From the NCBI RefSeq assembly GCF_002838765.1, contig NZ_CP025120.1, forward strand, positions 1,116,001 to 1,180,000: a stretch of 64,000 bases of DNA, read 5' to 3'. Source of the DNA: Kangiella profundi (GTDB taxonomy: Bacteria > Pseudomonadota > Gammaproteobacteria > Enterobacterales > Kangiellaceae). Each line of letters begins with the position of its first letter. Position 1 is the stretch's first letter. Shown here piece by piece: positions 19,643 through 29,185 of this stretch. The notes beneath the pieces are model-generated. The model saw nothing but the letters and a program-made list of their open reading frames with translations. It was not told the origin of the DNA and searched no databases. The translations under genes were made by a program, and so were the position numbers.

Positions 19643-22504
19643 ATGACAATAAGAAGTAATCTAATTGCTAAAGCTGTGAAAATGGCTCTATTAGCAACTG
19701 CTTCTGCCTCTTTGGCTTTGACTGCCACAGTAAATGCTGCGGAAGAGCAGGAAGAGGAAGCAGAGGAAGAAAAAGTAGAAAAGGTAACTATCGTAGGTTC
19801 TCGTATCAAGAGAACAGACGTTGAGGGTGCTCAGCCTGTTACCGTGATCACTACTGAGGATATGGCAAAGCAAGGTCATGTGACAGTATTTGATGCATTA
19901 ACAAACTTAACTCAAAACAGTAGTTTTCAGTTTGAAGGCCCTGAGTTTTCTAGCGGCTTCACACCAGATGTTCAGACACTGAATTTGCGTGGCTTTGGTG
20001 TTGGTAACACTTTAATGCTTTTGAATGGTCGCAGAATTTCTTCATATCCTGCGGCGTATCAATCTGACACTTCAGTTTTTAACTTTGGTGCAATTCCTGC
20101 AGCGGCCGTTAAAGAAATTCGTGTCTTGAGTACGGGTGCTTCTGCAATTTATGGTTCAGATGCGGTAGCTGGTGTTGTCGATATTATTTTGAAAGATAGT
20201 GTAGACGAAACAACAATTAACTTAATAGTGGGCACTCCAACAGAGTCTGACTCAAATCCACTAGATACACAGTTTAAGTTGGTTACTGGCAAATCTTTTG
20301 ATAATGGTAATGTTACTTTAGCTTATCAATATACCGATAGAGAGCTTATTAAAGCGGGTGAGTTTGACGATTATGACTCAGATTTAGATTATCCATATGG
20401 TGATGGGGTATTAACTCGATATGTTCTAGATTTGAATCGATGGGCTCCATTCAGGGGAGAGCTTGGCTACCAAGACCCTGGTGCTGGAACATGTGAAGCT
20501 ATGGGGAACGGAACTGTTCGTTCATTCCGACCAAATTCAGGGTACTTCTGTGGCTCTGATGATGCAGCAGAGACAACATTCAGAAATCAGAAGGAGTCTC
20601 ACTCTATCTTCTTGCATGGCGACTATCAGCTGAGTGATGATGTTCAGCTATTTGCAGATATTCTTTATTATCAAAGTGAATCAGCCAATAATAGTCGTTA
20701 CCTTTTTGTATCAGAAGAGATTTTAGATACAACAAATATTGTCGATACTGGCGTAATTGGTAATTATTACGACTGGTTTGTTGCACAACGTTTATTCACT
20801 GAAGAAGAGTTAGGCAGAAATCTCGATACTACTTTTGAAGATGACTCATTGAATGTTAGCGTAGGAGCAACTGGCTTCTGGGGAGAACACGAATGGGAAG
20901 TGTCTCTAAATCGCTCGGACTATGAATATACGTCTAAGAACCCTTGGTGGAAAGCAGAAGATGTGATCAGCTTATTCCTTGGTGACTACTACGGTACCAG
21001 TTTTTATGGTACAGACTGGTGGTCAGGAACAGGTCCATTAGGTTTAAGAGATAACTTGTTCACACCATTGGACGACACTACTAGAGCTCTAGTTAATGAT
21101 GCAATTGGTAACCATACCTATGGTAACGAAACATCATCAACAAGTGCTCAGTTTAATATTAGTGGTGACTGGTTCGACAACTGGCAAGGAACAGTACAGT
21201 ATGCTGCTGTGTTAGAGTACGAAAAGCAGGATTTTAAATTTGTTCCTGATGAGCGTATTAGCCAGGATCCGCCACTACCTAATTTACCTGGTTCTGGATG
21301 GTGGAAATTAACTGGTTACCAAGGTGAAGGTGATCGCTCTCGCGTTGCTGTAGGTGGCGAGTTATTGATTCCAATGCACGACACTTTAAATATCAATTTA
21401 GCTGCCCGTGTGGATAAGTATGATAGTGATTCATCTTCTATCGGCACTCGTACTACTCCTTCGATCAGTTTTGAGTGGAGACCTATTGAAGACTTGTTAA
21501 TTCGTGGTGGTTATTCAGAAAGTTTCCGTGCTCCAGACTTAAATCAGGTTTATACAACCACTGGCTTCTTTACAGGAACTACCGACTTAGTTCAGTGTTT
21601 GCAAGAGTATGAGTTTATTAATGGAAGTTCTGCTGGGTTTGATCCAAGCTCATGTACATCAAGTTCATCTTTTGTTCGCCGTGTAGGCTCACAAGAATTA
21701 GGTGGTGAACCCCTTAAAGATGAAACAGGTTACTCAGCATGGTTTGGCTTCTCTGCCGAGCTTGCAGAAAACCTTACATTAATGGCTACTCTAAATCGTG
21801 TAAATTTAGAAGATCGTGTTCAGACGGAAAGTGCTTCTCAATTACTTCGTCAAGAGTATGAGTGTTACACGAATAGTGGTGAAGTCAGTCAGTCACGTTG
21901 TGACTACATCGATGCTCGTATTGACCGTGAAACAGATCCAAATACTGGTATTTCTTATGTGTCACGTTTCAATGTTTCTCCTCTGAATGTGTCTGAGCAG
22001 GAAATTGACTCTCTAGATGCTAATCTTCGTTGGGGACACCCGTTTGATGCAGGCTATCTAGCTTTTGATGTTGATTACAGTCATATGCTATCAAACAAGT
22101 ATCGTGCTAGTGATACTAGTGAAGAAATCGATTTGCGTGATGACGAAATCTCAGGCGGCTGGGATCCTCGCTCTCGTGTAACTACGACTTTAAGTTGGAG
22201 TGGTGATGATTATCGATTAGCGCTTACAGCATTCCGTCGTGGCGGTGTTACAGCATGGCGTCCAAGTCAGAGAGATCCTGATAGTGATTACCGTATGCGT
22301 CCATACATTACGTATAACTTTACGGCTAACTATAACTGGACAGAAGACTTCTCAACAGGTTTAAGAGTAAGAAACTTGTTTAATGCAAAGCCACCTAAAG
22401 ATGAAACTTTCTTATTCTATGACTATCCATGGTATAACCATTTTGTTTATGCCGGTGCTGGTATAGGACGAGAACTTTATCTAGAAGCAACTTACACATT
22501 CTAA
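19643..22504 (+). CDS. TonB-dependent outer-membrane receptor (953 residues)
   Basis: A large TonB receptor with a signal peptide ending near TVNAAEE, an unusually acidic stretch (EEQEEEAEEEKVEK), a TonB box-like VTIVGSRI, a plug domain (residues about 55-175, with LMLLNGRRISSYP and ASAIYGSDAVAGVVDIILK) and a beta-barrel ending in an aromatic residue (YLEATYTF). The plug pattern is that of the peptide/oligosaccharide-type receptors common in marine gammaproteobacteria. No substrate enzyme is adjacent, so the ligand is unknown; uptake of peptides would fit the local proteolytic theme but is only a guess. Confidence 0.9.
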   Translation: MTIRSNLIAKAVKMALLATASASLALTATVNAAEEQEEEAEEEKVEKVTIVGSRIKRTDVEGAQPVTVITTEDMAKQGHVTVFDALTNLTQNSSFQFEGPEFSSGFTPDVQTLNLRGFGVGNTLMLLNGRRISSYPAAYQSDTSVFNFGAIPAAAVKEIRVLSTGASAIYGSDAVAGVVDIILKDSVDETTINLIVGTPTESDSNPLDTQFKLVTGKSFDNGNVTLAYQYTDRELIKAGEFDDYDSDLDYPYGDGVLTRYVLDLNRWAPFRGELGYQDPGAGTCEAMGNGTVRSFRPNSGYFCGSDDAAETTFRNQKESHSIFLHGDYQLSDDVQLFADILYYQSESANNSRYLFVSEEILDTTNIVDTGVIGNYYDWFVAQRLFTEEELGRNLDTTFEDDSLNVSVGATGFWGEHEWEVSLNRSDYEYTSKNPWWKAEDVISLFLGDYYGTSFYGTDWWSGTGPLGLRDNLFTPLDDTTRALVNDAIGNHTYGNETSSTSAQFNISGDWFDNWQGTVQYAAVLEYEKQDFKFVPDERISQDPPLPNLPGSGWWKLTGYQGEGDRSRVAVGGELLIPMHDTLNINLAARVDKYDSDSSSIGTRTTPSISFEWRPIEDLLIRGGYSESFRAPDLNQVYTTTGFFTGTTDLVQCLQEYEFINGSSAGFDPSSCTSSSSFVRRVGSQELGGEPLKDETGYSAWFGFSAELAENLTLMATLNRVNLEDRVQTESASQLLRQEYECYTNSGEVSQSRCDYIDARIDRETDPNTGISYVSRFNVSPLNVSEQEIDSLDANLRWGHPFDAGYLAFDVDYSHMLSNKYRASDTSEEIDLRDDEISGGWDPRSRVTTTLSWSGDDYRLALTAFRRGGVTAWRPSQRDPDSDYRMRPYITYNFTANYNWTEDFSTGLRVRNLFNAKPPKDETFLFYDYPWYNHFVYAGAGIGRELYLEATYTF

Positions 22505-22520
22505 TTAAGAATAGTGTTAC

Positions 22521-22551
22521 AAAAACGCCTCAGAAATGAGGCGTTTTTTTT
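22521..22551 (+). terminator. Rho-independent terminator after the TonB receptor gene
   Basis: AAAAACGCCTCA and TGAGGCGTTTTT arms around GAAA, followed by further T. Confidence 0.92.
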
Positions 22552-22581
22552 CCAAAAAATATTATAATGCAAATCTGCTCT

Positions 22582-22658
22582 ACCCCCGTAGCTCATCTGG
22601 ATAGAGCGTCCCCCTCCTAAGGGGAAGGTAACAGGTTCGAATCCTGTCGGGGGTGCCA
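22582..22658 (+). tRNA. tRNA-Arg, anticodon CCT
   Basis: A full cloverleaf: acceptor stem ACCCCCG with CGGGGGT, D arm GCTC/GAGC, anticodon stem TCCCC/GGGGA with loop CTCCTAA giving anticodon CCT, T arm ACAGG/CCTGT with TTCGAAT, discriminator G and an encoded CCA at 22656-22658. It reads AGG codons. A TATAAT at 22563-22568 is a good -10 element, close behind the preceding terminator. Confidence 0.96.
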
Positions 22659-22728
22659 TTTCATTCTTGATTCTCATGAGCTCACGTATCACAATGGGGT
22701 TGAATATTTATAATGATTGTGGGGGCTT

Positions 22729-23409
22729 ATGAAATCTCTAAACTATATTTTTTTATTATCAATTCCTTATTTGCTGATATCTTGTGCATCTGCACCCAGC
22801 GTTGAGGGTGGGTCAGATGTTGCTCAGAAACCTCATGCTAACGAATATTTAATGTCTACCGGAGATATTGTTCGATTTAAGGATTCTTCAATTGAGTTTT
22901 TGAAAATTGTTAATGATTCAAGATGTCCTAAAGGTGTTCAGTGCGTAACTGAAGGTGCAGCAACTTTAAGCTTTATTTATTTGACTCCATCAACTGCAGA
23001 ATCATTCACTTTAGATACTGCCGAAAATTCTGTTCATTCATTTGAAAATATTAAGTTTGGACTAATGTCTTTTGACCCGTTGCCATCAGAAGGCAACATA
23101 TTAAGCCCTGATGAGTTCACCGCTAGGTTGGTTGTTGCTGAGGAAGGTTCATTAGAAGATATTACCATTATTGATGTCAGAACCGATGGTGAGTACAACA
23201 ATAGTCATTATTCTGGTGCAGTGCATATACCCGTGGATGAAATCGGTAGTCGAATTGGAGAGCTTAAACTTTCAAAAGACGAAACTTTCATTGTTTATTG
23301 CCGTAGTGGTAATCGTGCTGGAAAAGCTAAAGCAGAACTCGAAGCAATGGGTTATACCAATGTCATTAATGGTGTGAATGAAGAAAGTCTGTACAAACTT
23401 ATGGATTAA
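22729..23409 (+). CDS. Lipoprotein with C-terminal rhodanese domain
   Basis: A 226-residue lipoprotein: signal peptide with lipobox LISC (C19 acylated). Residues about 40-135 hold a beta-rich domain with a Cys pair (RCPKGVQC) seen in small DUF-type exported proteins. Residues about 140-226 are a rhodanese domain (IIDVRTDGEYNNSHYSGAVHIP; active loop CRSGNRAGKA with C191). It probably handles sulfur transfer or thiol redox in the periplasm. The ATG at 22729 is chosen for GGGGG upstream; an in-frame TTG lies 12 bases before it. The next gene begins 2 bases after its stop. Confidence 0.8.
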   Translation: MKSLNYIFLLSIPYLLISCASAPSVEGGSDVAQKPHANEYLMSTGDIVRFKDSSIEFLKIVNDSRCPKGVQCVTEGAATLSFIYLTPSTAESFTLDTAENSVHSFENIKFGLMSFDPLPSEGNILSPDEFTARLVVAEEGSLEDITIIDVRTDGEYNNSHYSGAVHIPVDEIGSRIGELKLSKDETFIVYCRSGNRAGKAKAELEAMGYTNVINGVNEESLYKLMD

Positions 23410-23411
23410 TA

Positions 23412-23789
23412 ATGAGTGGAAAAGTATTAGGAATAGGTGGAATTTTTTTCAAATGCAATGATAGAGATGCTTTAGGCAAGTGGTACGAAAAGGCCTTGGG
23501 ATTTAATATTGACCCCAGCTATGGTGGCACCAGTTTCCCTAAAAAAGACTTGCCAGAGGGAGCCTATACAGTTTGGGGAGCTTTCAAGGAAGATACGGAT
23601 TACTTTGCACCCTCAGCTAAAGATTTTATGCTGAATTTGATGGTCGATGATGTTGAGGCTTGTATAAAGCAGGTTATAGCTAATGGTGGCCAGCAAATAG
23701 GGGAGGTTTGCGAAGAAGACGGCTTTGGTAAGTTTGCCTGGTTTGTTGACCCAGAAGGAAACAAAATTGAGTTATGGCAGATGCCTTAA
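23412..23789 (+). CDS. VOC-family (glyoxalase/bleomycin-resistance fold) protein
   Basis: A 125-residue protein with the paired beta-alpha-beta-beta-beta motifs of the vicinal oxygen chelate fold: GIGGIFFKCNDRDALGKWYEKALGF in the first half and FAWFVDPEGNKIELWQMP at the end, where the final Glu is a usual metal ligand. It is translationally coupled to the rhodanese lipoprotein gene. The substrate cannot be told; members include glyoxalases, dioxygenases and antibiotic-binding proteins. Confidence 0.87.
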   Translation: MSGKVLGIGGIFFKCNDRDALGKWYEKALGFNIDPSYGGTSFPKKDLPEGAYTVWGAFKEDTDYFAPSAKDFMLNLMVDDVEACIKQVIANGGQQIGEVCEEDGFGKFAWFVDPEGNKIELWQMP

Positions 23790-23810
23790 CAATTGAGGTT
23801 CCAAGCCATT

Positions 23811-23841
23811 AAAAAGCCCAGCTATTTGCTGGGCTTTTTTT
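23811..23841. terminator. Bidirectional terminator between the VOC gene and aguB
   Basis: AAAAAGCCCAGC and GCTGGGCTTTTT arms with loop TATTT. Confidence 0.92.
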
Positions 23842-23851
23842 ATACGCGTCG

Positions 23852-24709
23852 TTAGAACTGAGTGATTCGTCCGTAGTATTCAGGACGACGATCTCTAAAC
23901 AGTCCCCAGCTAGCACGCTGTTTTGCGACCTTGTCTAGGTCAAATTGCTGACAGATGACACCTTCACTGGTTTTATCCATTTCCTGTACCTTTGCACCGA
24001 AGGGATCGGTGATAAATGACGAGCCATAGAAAGTGATGCCACAGGTTTCGCCTTGTTCGGTACCTATTCTGTTAGATGCCACAACAGGCACCATATTTGC
24101 ACCACTGTGGCCTTGCATAACACGTTGCCAGTGCTCACGCGAATCCCAGTTCGGGTCTTGTGGTTCGGAGCCGATAGCGGTCGGGTAATATATGACTTCA
24201 GCACCCTGAAGTGCAAGAATCCTCGCGGCTTCAGGGAACCATTGATCCCAGCAAATAGCGGCACCCATGCGACCAAATTTTGTGTCCCATACTTTAAATC
24301 CATTATCGCCGGGCGAGAAGTAATATTTCTCCTGATAACCATGGCCATCAGGGATATGCATTTTGCGATAGTTATCCATAATGGTGCCATCAGCATCAAT
24401 CATGGCAAGTGAATTAAAATGTGCGTTACCGGCTTTTTCGAAATAACTTATCGGCAAAACAACATCCAGTTGTTTTGCTACGGTCGAAAAGTGTTGTAGA
24501 ACACGACTTCCAGGATAAGGTTCTGCCCAGTCAAAATACTTGGGATCCTGATCTTTGCACCAGTAATAACCTGCAAACAGTTCCTGCAAAAGAATAGCGT
24601 TTGCACCTTGTTCAGCAGCTTGTTTGACTAAAGCTTCACCCTTAGCAATGTTCTCATCAAAGTTTGAACTGACTGCAAATTGAGTTGCTGCAAATGTTAC
24701 ATTTCTCAT
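23852..24709 (-). CDS. aguB: N-carbamoylputrescine amidase
   Basis: A 285-residue nitrilase-superfamily hydrolase that turns N-carbamoylputrescine into putrescine, CO2 and ammonia. The catalytic triad is E43 (LLQELF), K116 (YRKMHIPDG) and C153 (AICWDQWFPE). Length and motifs match AguB. It lies 36 bases after aguA and completes the speA-aguA-aguB run. Confidence 0.96.
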   Translation of the reverse strand: MRNVTFAATQFAVSSNFDENIAKGEALVKQAAEQGANAILLQELFAGYYWCKDQDPKYFDWAEPYPGSRVLQHFSTVAKQLDVVLPISYFEKAGNAHFNSLAMIDADGTIMDNYRKMHIPDGHGYQEKYYFSPGDNGFKVWDTKFGRMGAAICWDQWFPEAARILALQGAEVIYYPTAIGSEPQDPNWDSREHWQRVMQGHSGANMVPVVASNRIGTEQGETCGITFYGSSFITDPFGAKVQEMDKTSEGVICQQFDLDKVAKQRASWGLFRDRRPEYYGRITQF

Positions 24710-24745
24710 AGTGTTTCACCTAAATTTGCTCAAATGTTTGAGCTG

Positions 24746-25729
24746 TTAAATCTTGGGTTGTTGCATGGTGATGCAATGTATGCCACCGCCACCAACTAAA
24801 ATTTCATTAGCATCGATCTGATGAACACTTCTACGAGGGAAGAGGTCAGTCAGAACGGATTTTGCTTCATCATCCTGCTTGCAGCCAAAAGACGGCATAA
24901 TGATTGCATCATTAGCAATATAAAAGTTGATGTATGACAGTGGCGCGCGAAGACCATCTTCATAACGTGCTTCTGGCTCTGATATTTCTACAAGCTTGAT
25001 ATTATGTTCCTTCAAAATAGCGCGGTTTTCCTCGTAGATAGAATAGTTTTCGCTCAATTTATCGCAGTTTTGGCTAATCACTAAATCCTCATCAACGAAG
25101 CAGGCAATATTATCTATATGACCATCGGTATCAACATCTCCGGCAACCCCTTTGTCTAACCACACGACTCTTTCTGCACCAAACTGTTCTAACAACACTG
25201 CCTCAATTTGTTGCTGAGTTAATGACGGATTGCGGTTTGGGTTTAAGAGACATTCTTTGGTAGTTAAGAGTATGCCTTTACCATTTGAATGAACAGCTCC
25301 ACCTTCCAGTACCATGTCAAACTTTCGTGATTGGCAACCGGTATATTTGATAATATTTTCAGCCACTTTGGCATCATTACCATAGGGTGAAAATTTGTTT
25401 CCCCATGCATTAAACTGGAAATCTAAAGCTACAGCCTGCCCATTTTCTTCAATCCAAATGGGGGCCGTATCTCGTGTCCAGCTATCATCAATTGCCATTT
25501 CTACCAGTGTTACAGAGCTACTAAGCTTCTTGGTTGCAAATGCCTTGTGCTCAGGTTTTACTAACATAAACAGCGGCTCATAATCTGCAATTGTGTTAGC
25601 GACTTCTGCAAAGGCAAGCTGGGCTTTTTCAAGCCCGTTTGTCCAAATTTCGGTGCGGCACGGCCAGGCCATCCAAGTTGCCTTATGCGTTTCCCATTCA
25701 GCTGGCCAGCGTCTTGTTAATTGAGTCAT
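24746..25729 (-). CDS. aguA: Agmatine deiminase
   Basis: A 327-residue enzyme that hydrolyses agmatine to N-carbamoylputrescine and ammonia. The family pattern is complete: WPAEWETHKATWMAWPCR at the start, DSWTRDTAPIWIEE, LEGGAVHSNGKG, and the catalytic C319 in GGGGIHCITMQQP. It starts 5 bases after the speA stop, so translation is coupled. Confidence 0.96.
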   Translation of the reverse strand: MTQLTRRWPAEWETHKATWMAWPCRTEIWTNGLEKAQLAFAEVANTIADYEPLFMLVKPEHKAFATKKLSSSVTLVEMAIDDSWTRDTAPIWIEENGQAVALDFQFNAWGNKFSPYGNDAKVAENIIKYTGCQSRKFDMVLEGGAVHSNGKGILLTTKECLLNPNRNPSLTQQQIEAVLLEQFGAERVVWLDKGVAGDVDTDGHIDNIACFVDEDLVISQNCDKLSENYSIYEENRAILKEHNIKLVEISEPEARYEDGLRAPLSYINFYIANDAIIMPSFGCKQDDEAKSVLTDLFPRRSVHQIDANEILVGGGGIHCITMQQPKI

Positions 25730-25734
25730 TCCAA

Positions 25735-27669
25735 TTAATCCTCTAGATAACTATAACCATAGATACCTTCACGCAATTCCGCTAGGTATTGGCGTTGCTG
25801 CGCCTGCTCCAGGTTGCTCGATTTTAGTTGACGACGGTATGATTCCAATAATGATTTGGCATCAAAATCAACATACTCAAGCATCTCGTCTACACCCGAA
25901 CCATAGTCCGTACCCGTAATCTGGATTTCACCTTTTTCGGTCAGTACCAGATCAATAGTGTGGGTATCACCGAACAGGTTATGCATGTCTCCAAGAATCT
26001 CCTGATAGGCTCCTACCATGAAGAATCCGAGCAAATACTCATCGCCAGGCTTGTAGGGCGGTAAATGAATGGTTGGAGTAATGCCCTGACCATTAACATA
26101 CTGCTCTAAAACCCCATCACTGTCGCAGGTAATATCTTGAATAATAACGCTTTCGGTTGGCTCTTCATTAAGACCCAGCAGCGGCATGACCGGGAAAATC
26201 TGATCGATTGCCCATGCGTCAGGCAGAGACTGAAAAATCGAAAAGTTAACGAAATACTTGCTGGCCAATTTTTCATTAAGCTCATCCAGAATATTCTGAT
26301 GTTCCTGAATTTCTGGAACTAATTTCTCCTTAACCAGCATCAAAATCATACGATGCAGTCGCTCTGCCATTGCTCTTTCAGCCAAGGATAAAACCTGGTG
26401 GCTGAACATGCCCTGAGCTTCTGTTAGTAGGTAACCGGCATCATGGAAACTTTCCATAAGTTTGCGGTTGTCTTTAGTGTTAATGGCTTCCTGATAGCTT
26501 TCCCATAGGTTTTGTAAGACTAATGGTGCCTCCTCGGAAGGAGCCTCTAAATCAACTTTCTCGGGCGCTTCAGAGTCAATAACATTGGCGATTAAAACCG
26601 CATGGTGTGCCGTTAATGCCCGTCCTGACTCGGTAATAATATTCGGGTGCGGCAACTCATTTTCATTGGCTACATCATAAAACGCCCAGACAACGTTATT
26701 TGCGTACTCTGATAAGCTGTAATTGATAGAGCAATGGCTTTGACTGCGGGTACCTTCATAGTCCACGCCAAGACCGCCACCTACATCGACAGTCTCAACA
26801 GGCACACCAAGCGCGTGCAGCTCGGCATAAAAGCGGGCACACTCTTTAAGCGCGTTCTGGATGTCACGAATGGACGTGATTTGTGAACCCAAGTGGAAGT
26901 GCAATAATTTAAATATATCCACCTGGTCACTGGCTTGAAGCGTTTCAACCAAACGCAAAATCTGGCTGGCAGATAAACCAAACTTGGAGTGATCACCGCC
27001 CGAGGTTTGCCATTTAGACTCACCTTTAGAGGCTAGTCGTGCTCGCACACCAATTGTTGGCTTAACGCCCATACTTTCGGCTTCTTCCAGTACTAACTGT
27101 AGCTCGGTCAATTTCTCAACCACAATGTATACCTTATGGCCAAGCTGAGTGCCGATAAGCGCTGTGCGTATATATTCGCGGTCTTTATAACCATTACAGA
27201 CAATAGTCGAGTTTGTATGCTCGGATAAGGCAAGCACAGCCATTAATTCGGGCTTGCTGCCCGCCTCAAGACCAATCTGCTTATTATTGTTGTCATTGAT
27301 AGCTGCCTGGCTTTGCACAATTTCTTCTACAACGCGACGCTGCTGATTAACTTTAATCGGATAGCAGATAGTATAATGGCCCTTGAACTCATACTCTTTG
27401 ATGGCTTGATTAAAAGCTTCGCAAAGGCTGTTGACGCGATTGTGTAAGATGTCGCTAAAACGAAGAAGAGCAGGCATCTGGAAGCCTTTCTTCTGAAGCT
27501 CTTTGCAAATTTCAGTCAATTCAAAGTTAAACTCCGGGCGATTACGATCCGGTTTTACGACCAAGTTCCCCTGTTCGTTCAAATCAAAATAACCCTCACT
27601 CCAGTAAGGAAGGTTGTAGTGTGTACGAGCTTTGTCAATTGACCAATCGTCTTGTTGCTCTAATGCCAT
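25735..27669 (-). CDS. speA: Biosynthetic arginine decarboxylase
   Basis: A 644-residue PLP enzyme of the alanine-racemase fold that converts arginine to agmatine. The PLP lysine is K106 (CYPIKVNQQ) and the phosphate-binding glycine-rich loop reads ETVDVGGGLGVDYEGT; the C-terminal catalytic Cys region (ITCDSDGVLEQYV) is present. AAGGAG lies before the ATG. It heads the speA-aguA-aguB operon. A 16-base palindrome with 7-base arms (27693-27708) sits just upstream of the ribosome site and may affect expression. Confidence 0.97.
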   Translation of the reverse strand: MALEQQDDWSIDKARTHYNLPYWSEGYFDLNEQGNLVVKPDRNRPEFNFELTEICKELQKKGFQMPALLRFSDILHNRVNSLCEAFNQAIKEYEFKGHYTICYPIKVNQQRRVVEEIVQSQAAINDNNNKQIGLEAGSKPELMAVLALSEHTNSTIVCNGYKDREYIRTALIGTQLGHKVYIVVEKLTELQLVLEEAESMGVKPTIGVRARLASKGESKWQTSGGDHSKFGLSASQILRLVETLQASDQVDIFKLLHFHLGSQITSIRDIQNALKECARFYAELHALGVPVETVDVGGGLGVDYEGTRSQSHCSINYSLSEYANNVVWAFYDVANENELPHPNIITESGRALTAHHAVLIANVIDSEAPEKVDLEAPSEEAPLVLQNLWESYQEAINTKDNRKLMESFHDAGYLLTEAQGMFSHQVLSLAERAMAERLHRMILMLVKEKLVPEIQEHQNILDELNEKLASKYFVNFSIFQSLPDAWAIDQIFPVMPLLGLNEEPTESVIIQDITCDSDGVLEQYVNGQGITPTIHLPPYKPGDEYLLGFFMVGAYQEILGDMHNLFGDTHTIDLVLTEKGEIQITGTDYGSGVDEMLEYVDFDAKSLLESYRRQLKSSNLEQAQQRQYLAELREGIYGYSYLED

Positions 27670-27692
27670 TGGGCTTTGTTCTCCTTAAAGTC

Positions 27693-27708
27693 CGACAGAT
27701 GTCTGTCG
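27693..27708. promoter_or_regulatory. Palindrome directly upstream of the speA ribosome site
   Basis: CGACAGATGTCTGTCG has 7-base arms around TG, 24 bases before the speA ATG on the minus strand. As RNA it folds to a 6-base stem with a 4-base loop; as DNA it is a plausible operator. Confidence 0.45.
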
Positions 27709-27779
27709 ATACCATTAAAATAGATAAACTTTATATACCTTGTAGGAACATAAAACTATCATTTCTATACGCCGGATAC

Positions 27780-27809
27780 AAAAAAGGCGAACTGTAAAAG
27801 TTCGCCTTT
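27780..27809 (-). terminator. Terminator after speE
   Basis: GGCGAACT/AGTTCGCC stem with a GTAAA loop; on the minus strand it is followed by a run of six T. Confidence 0.88.
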
Positions 27810-27826
27810 GTGTTCTTTTGCACGCT

Positions 27827-28690
27827 TTACTTGAGCGCCTCAACAACGTATTGGGGCAGGGCAAAGCTGGCGACGTGCAGTTCAGGGTTATAGTACCTCG
27901 TACTAAAATTAGCTTTACTAAATCGTTCACGAATCGTTTCAACTGAATGCTGGCGTAATGAAGCATCATCAGAACCCCAGGAAAGGGTCATGTTACCACC
28001 GACATAAGTGGGTACAGCTGTTACATAAAACCAACGATCGTTGAATAAGCCTTCAAAACGGTTGAATGTTGTTTTAACCTCATCAATTTGCATAAAGCTG
28101 ACACCATTCTGGGTTGCTAAAATGCCACCCTCGTTAAGGCTATTCTTGCATCCTTTGTAGAAACGCGATGTGAACAACACCTCGCCTGGGCCTTCCGGGT
28201 CAGTCGAGTCAGAAATGATGACATCAAACTTGTCGCCATTCTCTGAGTTAGCGTTGTTAACAATAAAATCGACACCGTCAGCAATCACCAGATTGACTCG
28301 AGGATCATCAAAAGCGCCATCTGAATGTTTAGGGAAGTATTGTTTGCACATATCTACAACCGCAGCATCAATTTCTACCATGGTGACATGCTCAACTTCA
28401 GGATGACGTAACACTTCGCGCAAGATTCCGCCATCGCCACCGCCAATGATCAAAACACGTTTTGCATTGCCATGTGCAAATAGAGGCACATGAGTCAGCA
28501 TCTCGTGATAGATGAACTCGTCTTTCTTGGTGGTCTGGATGACCCCGTCCAACGCCATAACATGACCAAACTGCTCATTGTTAAAAATGATCAGATGCTG
28601 ATGTTCGGTTTTACTTTCAAACAGAACTTCATCAACAATGAAGCTCTGCCCGTAAGTGCTGTACAGGGTTTCGATAAATCTTTTTGCCAT
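27827..28690 (-). CDS. speE: Spermidine synthase
   Basis: A 287-residue aminopropyltransferase that joins putrescine with decarboxylated SAM to give spermidine. The fold is visible in [29 protein letters not shown] and [17 protein letters not shown], where the aspartate of DSTDP is catalytic. Length is the bacterial norm. It follows speD by 21 bases on the minus strand and ends at a terminator. Confidence 0.97.
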   Translation of the reverse strand: MAKRFIETLYSTYGQSFIVDEVLFESKTEHQHLIIFNNEQFGHVMALDGVIQTTKKDEFIYHEMLTHVPLFAHGNAKRVLIIGGGDGGILREVLRHPEVEHVTMVEIDAAVVDMCKQYFPKHSDGAFDDPRVNLVIADGVDFIVNNANSENGDKFDVIISDSTDPEGPGEVLFTSRFYKGCKNSLNEGGILATQNGVSFMQIDEVKTTFNRFEGLFNDRWFYVTAVPTYVGGNMTLSWGSDDASLRQHSVETIRERFSKANFSTRYYNPELHVASFALPQYVVEALK

Positions 28691-28711
28691 GTCGATTAAT
28701 TGCCTTAGGCT

Positions 28712-29185
28712 TTATTTCTCAACTTGTCCACGCAATATTTCACTCACTTCGATTTTTGAAGGAAGGAAGGCTTTGCGTAAAATTTCTACTGCTTTATGAG
28801 GTTCAGCGTCACCACACATAAAGACGTCAAACGCGGCATAATCGCGTTCAGGCCAGGTGTGCACACTGATATGAGATTCAGCAAGTACGGCAACGCCCGA
28901 AATCCCACCGTTTGGTGTGAAGTGGTGCATATGAATGTGAAGCAGGGTAGCGCCACATTCTACTACTGATTCACGGAACGCCTGCTCCATCAATTGTAGG
29001 TTATCAAGCTTTGACGCGCCCCACAGATCAATGATCAGATGAGTACCCGCAAAGATTTTGCCGTTTCTGTGTATGAAATGATCGTTTCGCTCATCGTTCT
29101 CGTTGACGTTCTTAAAAGAAGGCCATTGAGTTTCTGTTGCGCCAGTAGGATCAATCTCTTGGTTATAGTCGAAGTCTTTATACAC
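28712..29185 (-). CDS. speD: S-adenosylmethionine decarboxylase proenzyme, class 1b type
   Basis: A 157-residue proenzyme that cuts itself between E103 and S104 (LAESHISVHTWPE) to form the pyruvoyl cofactor. H109 and C124 match the processing and catalytic residues (H68, C83) of the Thermotoga enzyme at the same spacing. It makes decarboxylated SAM for SpeE. The short form, with about 40 extra N-terminal residues, differs from the longer E. coli type. speD-speE are co-transcribed. Confidence 0.95.
   Translation of the reverse strand: MYKDFDYNQEIDPTGATETQWPSFKNVNENDERNDHFIHRNGKIFAGTHLIIDLWGASKLDNLQLMEQAFRESVVECGATLLHIHMHHFTPNGGISGVAVLAESHISVHTWPERDYAAFDVFMCGDAEPHKAVEILRKAFLPSKIEVSEILRGQVEK

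Noticed and set aside
22501..22692. Minus-strand reading frame with APPTGFEPVTFPLGGG over the tRNA
   Set aside because: It is the well-known spurious translation of a tRNA complement; the tRNA cloverleaf explains the sequence.
22582..23841. Integrated element at tRNA-Arg
   Set aside because: No integrase and no direct repeat of the tRNA 3' end was seen downstream.
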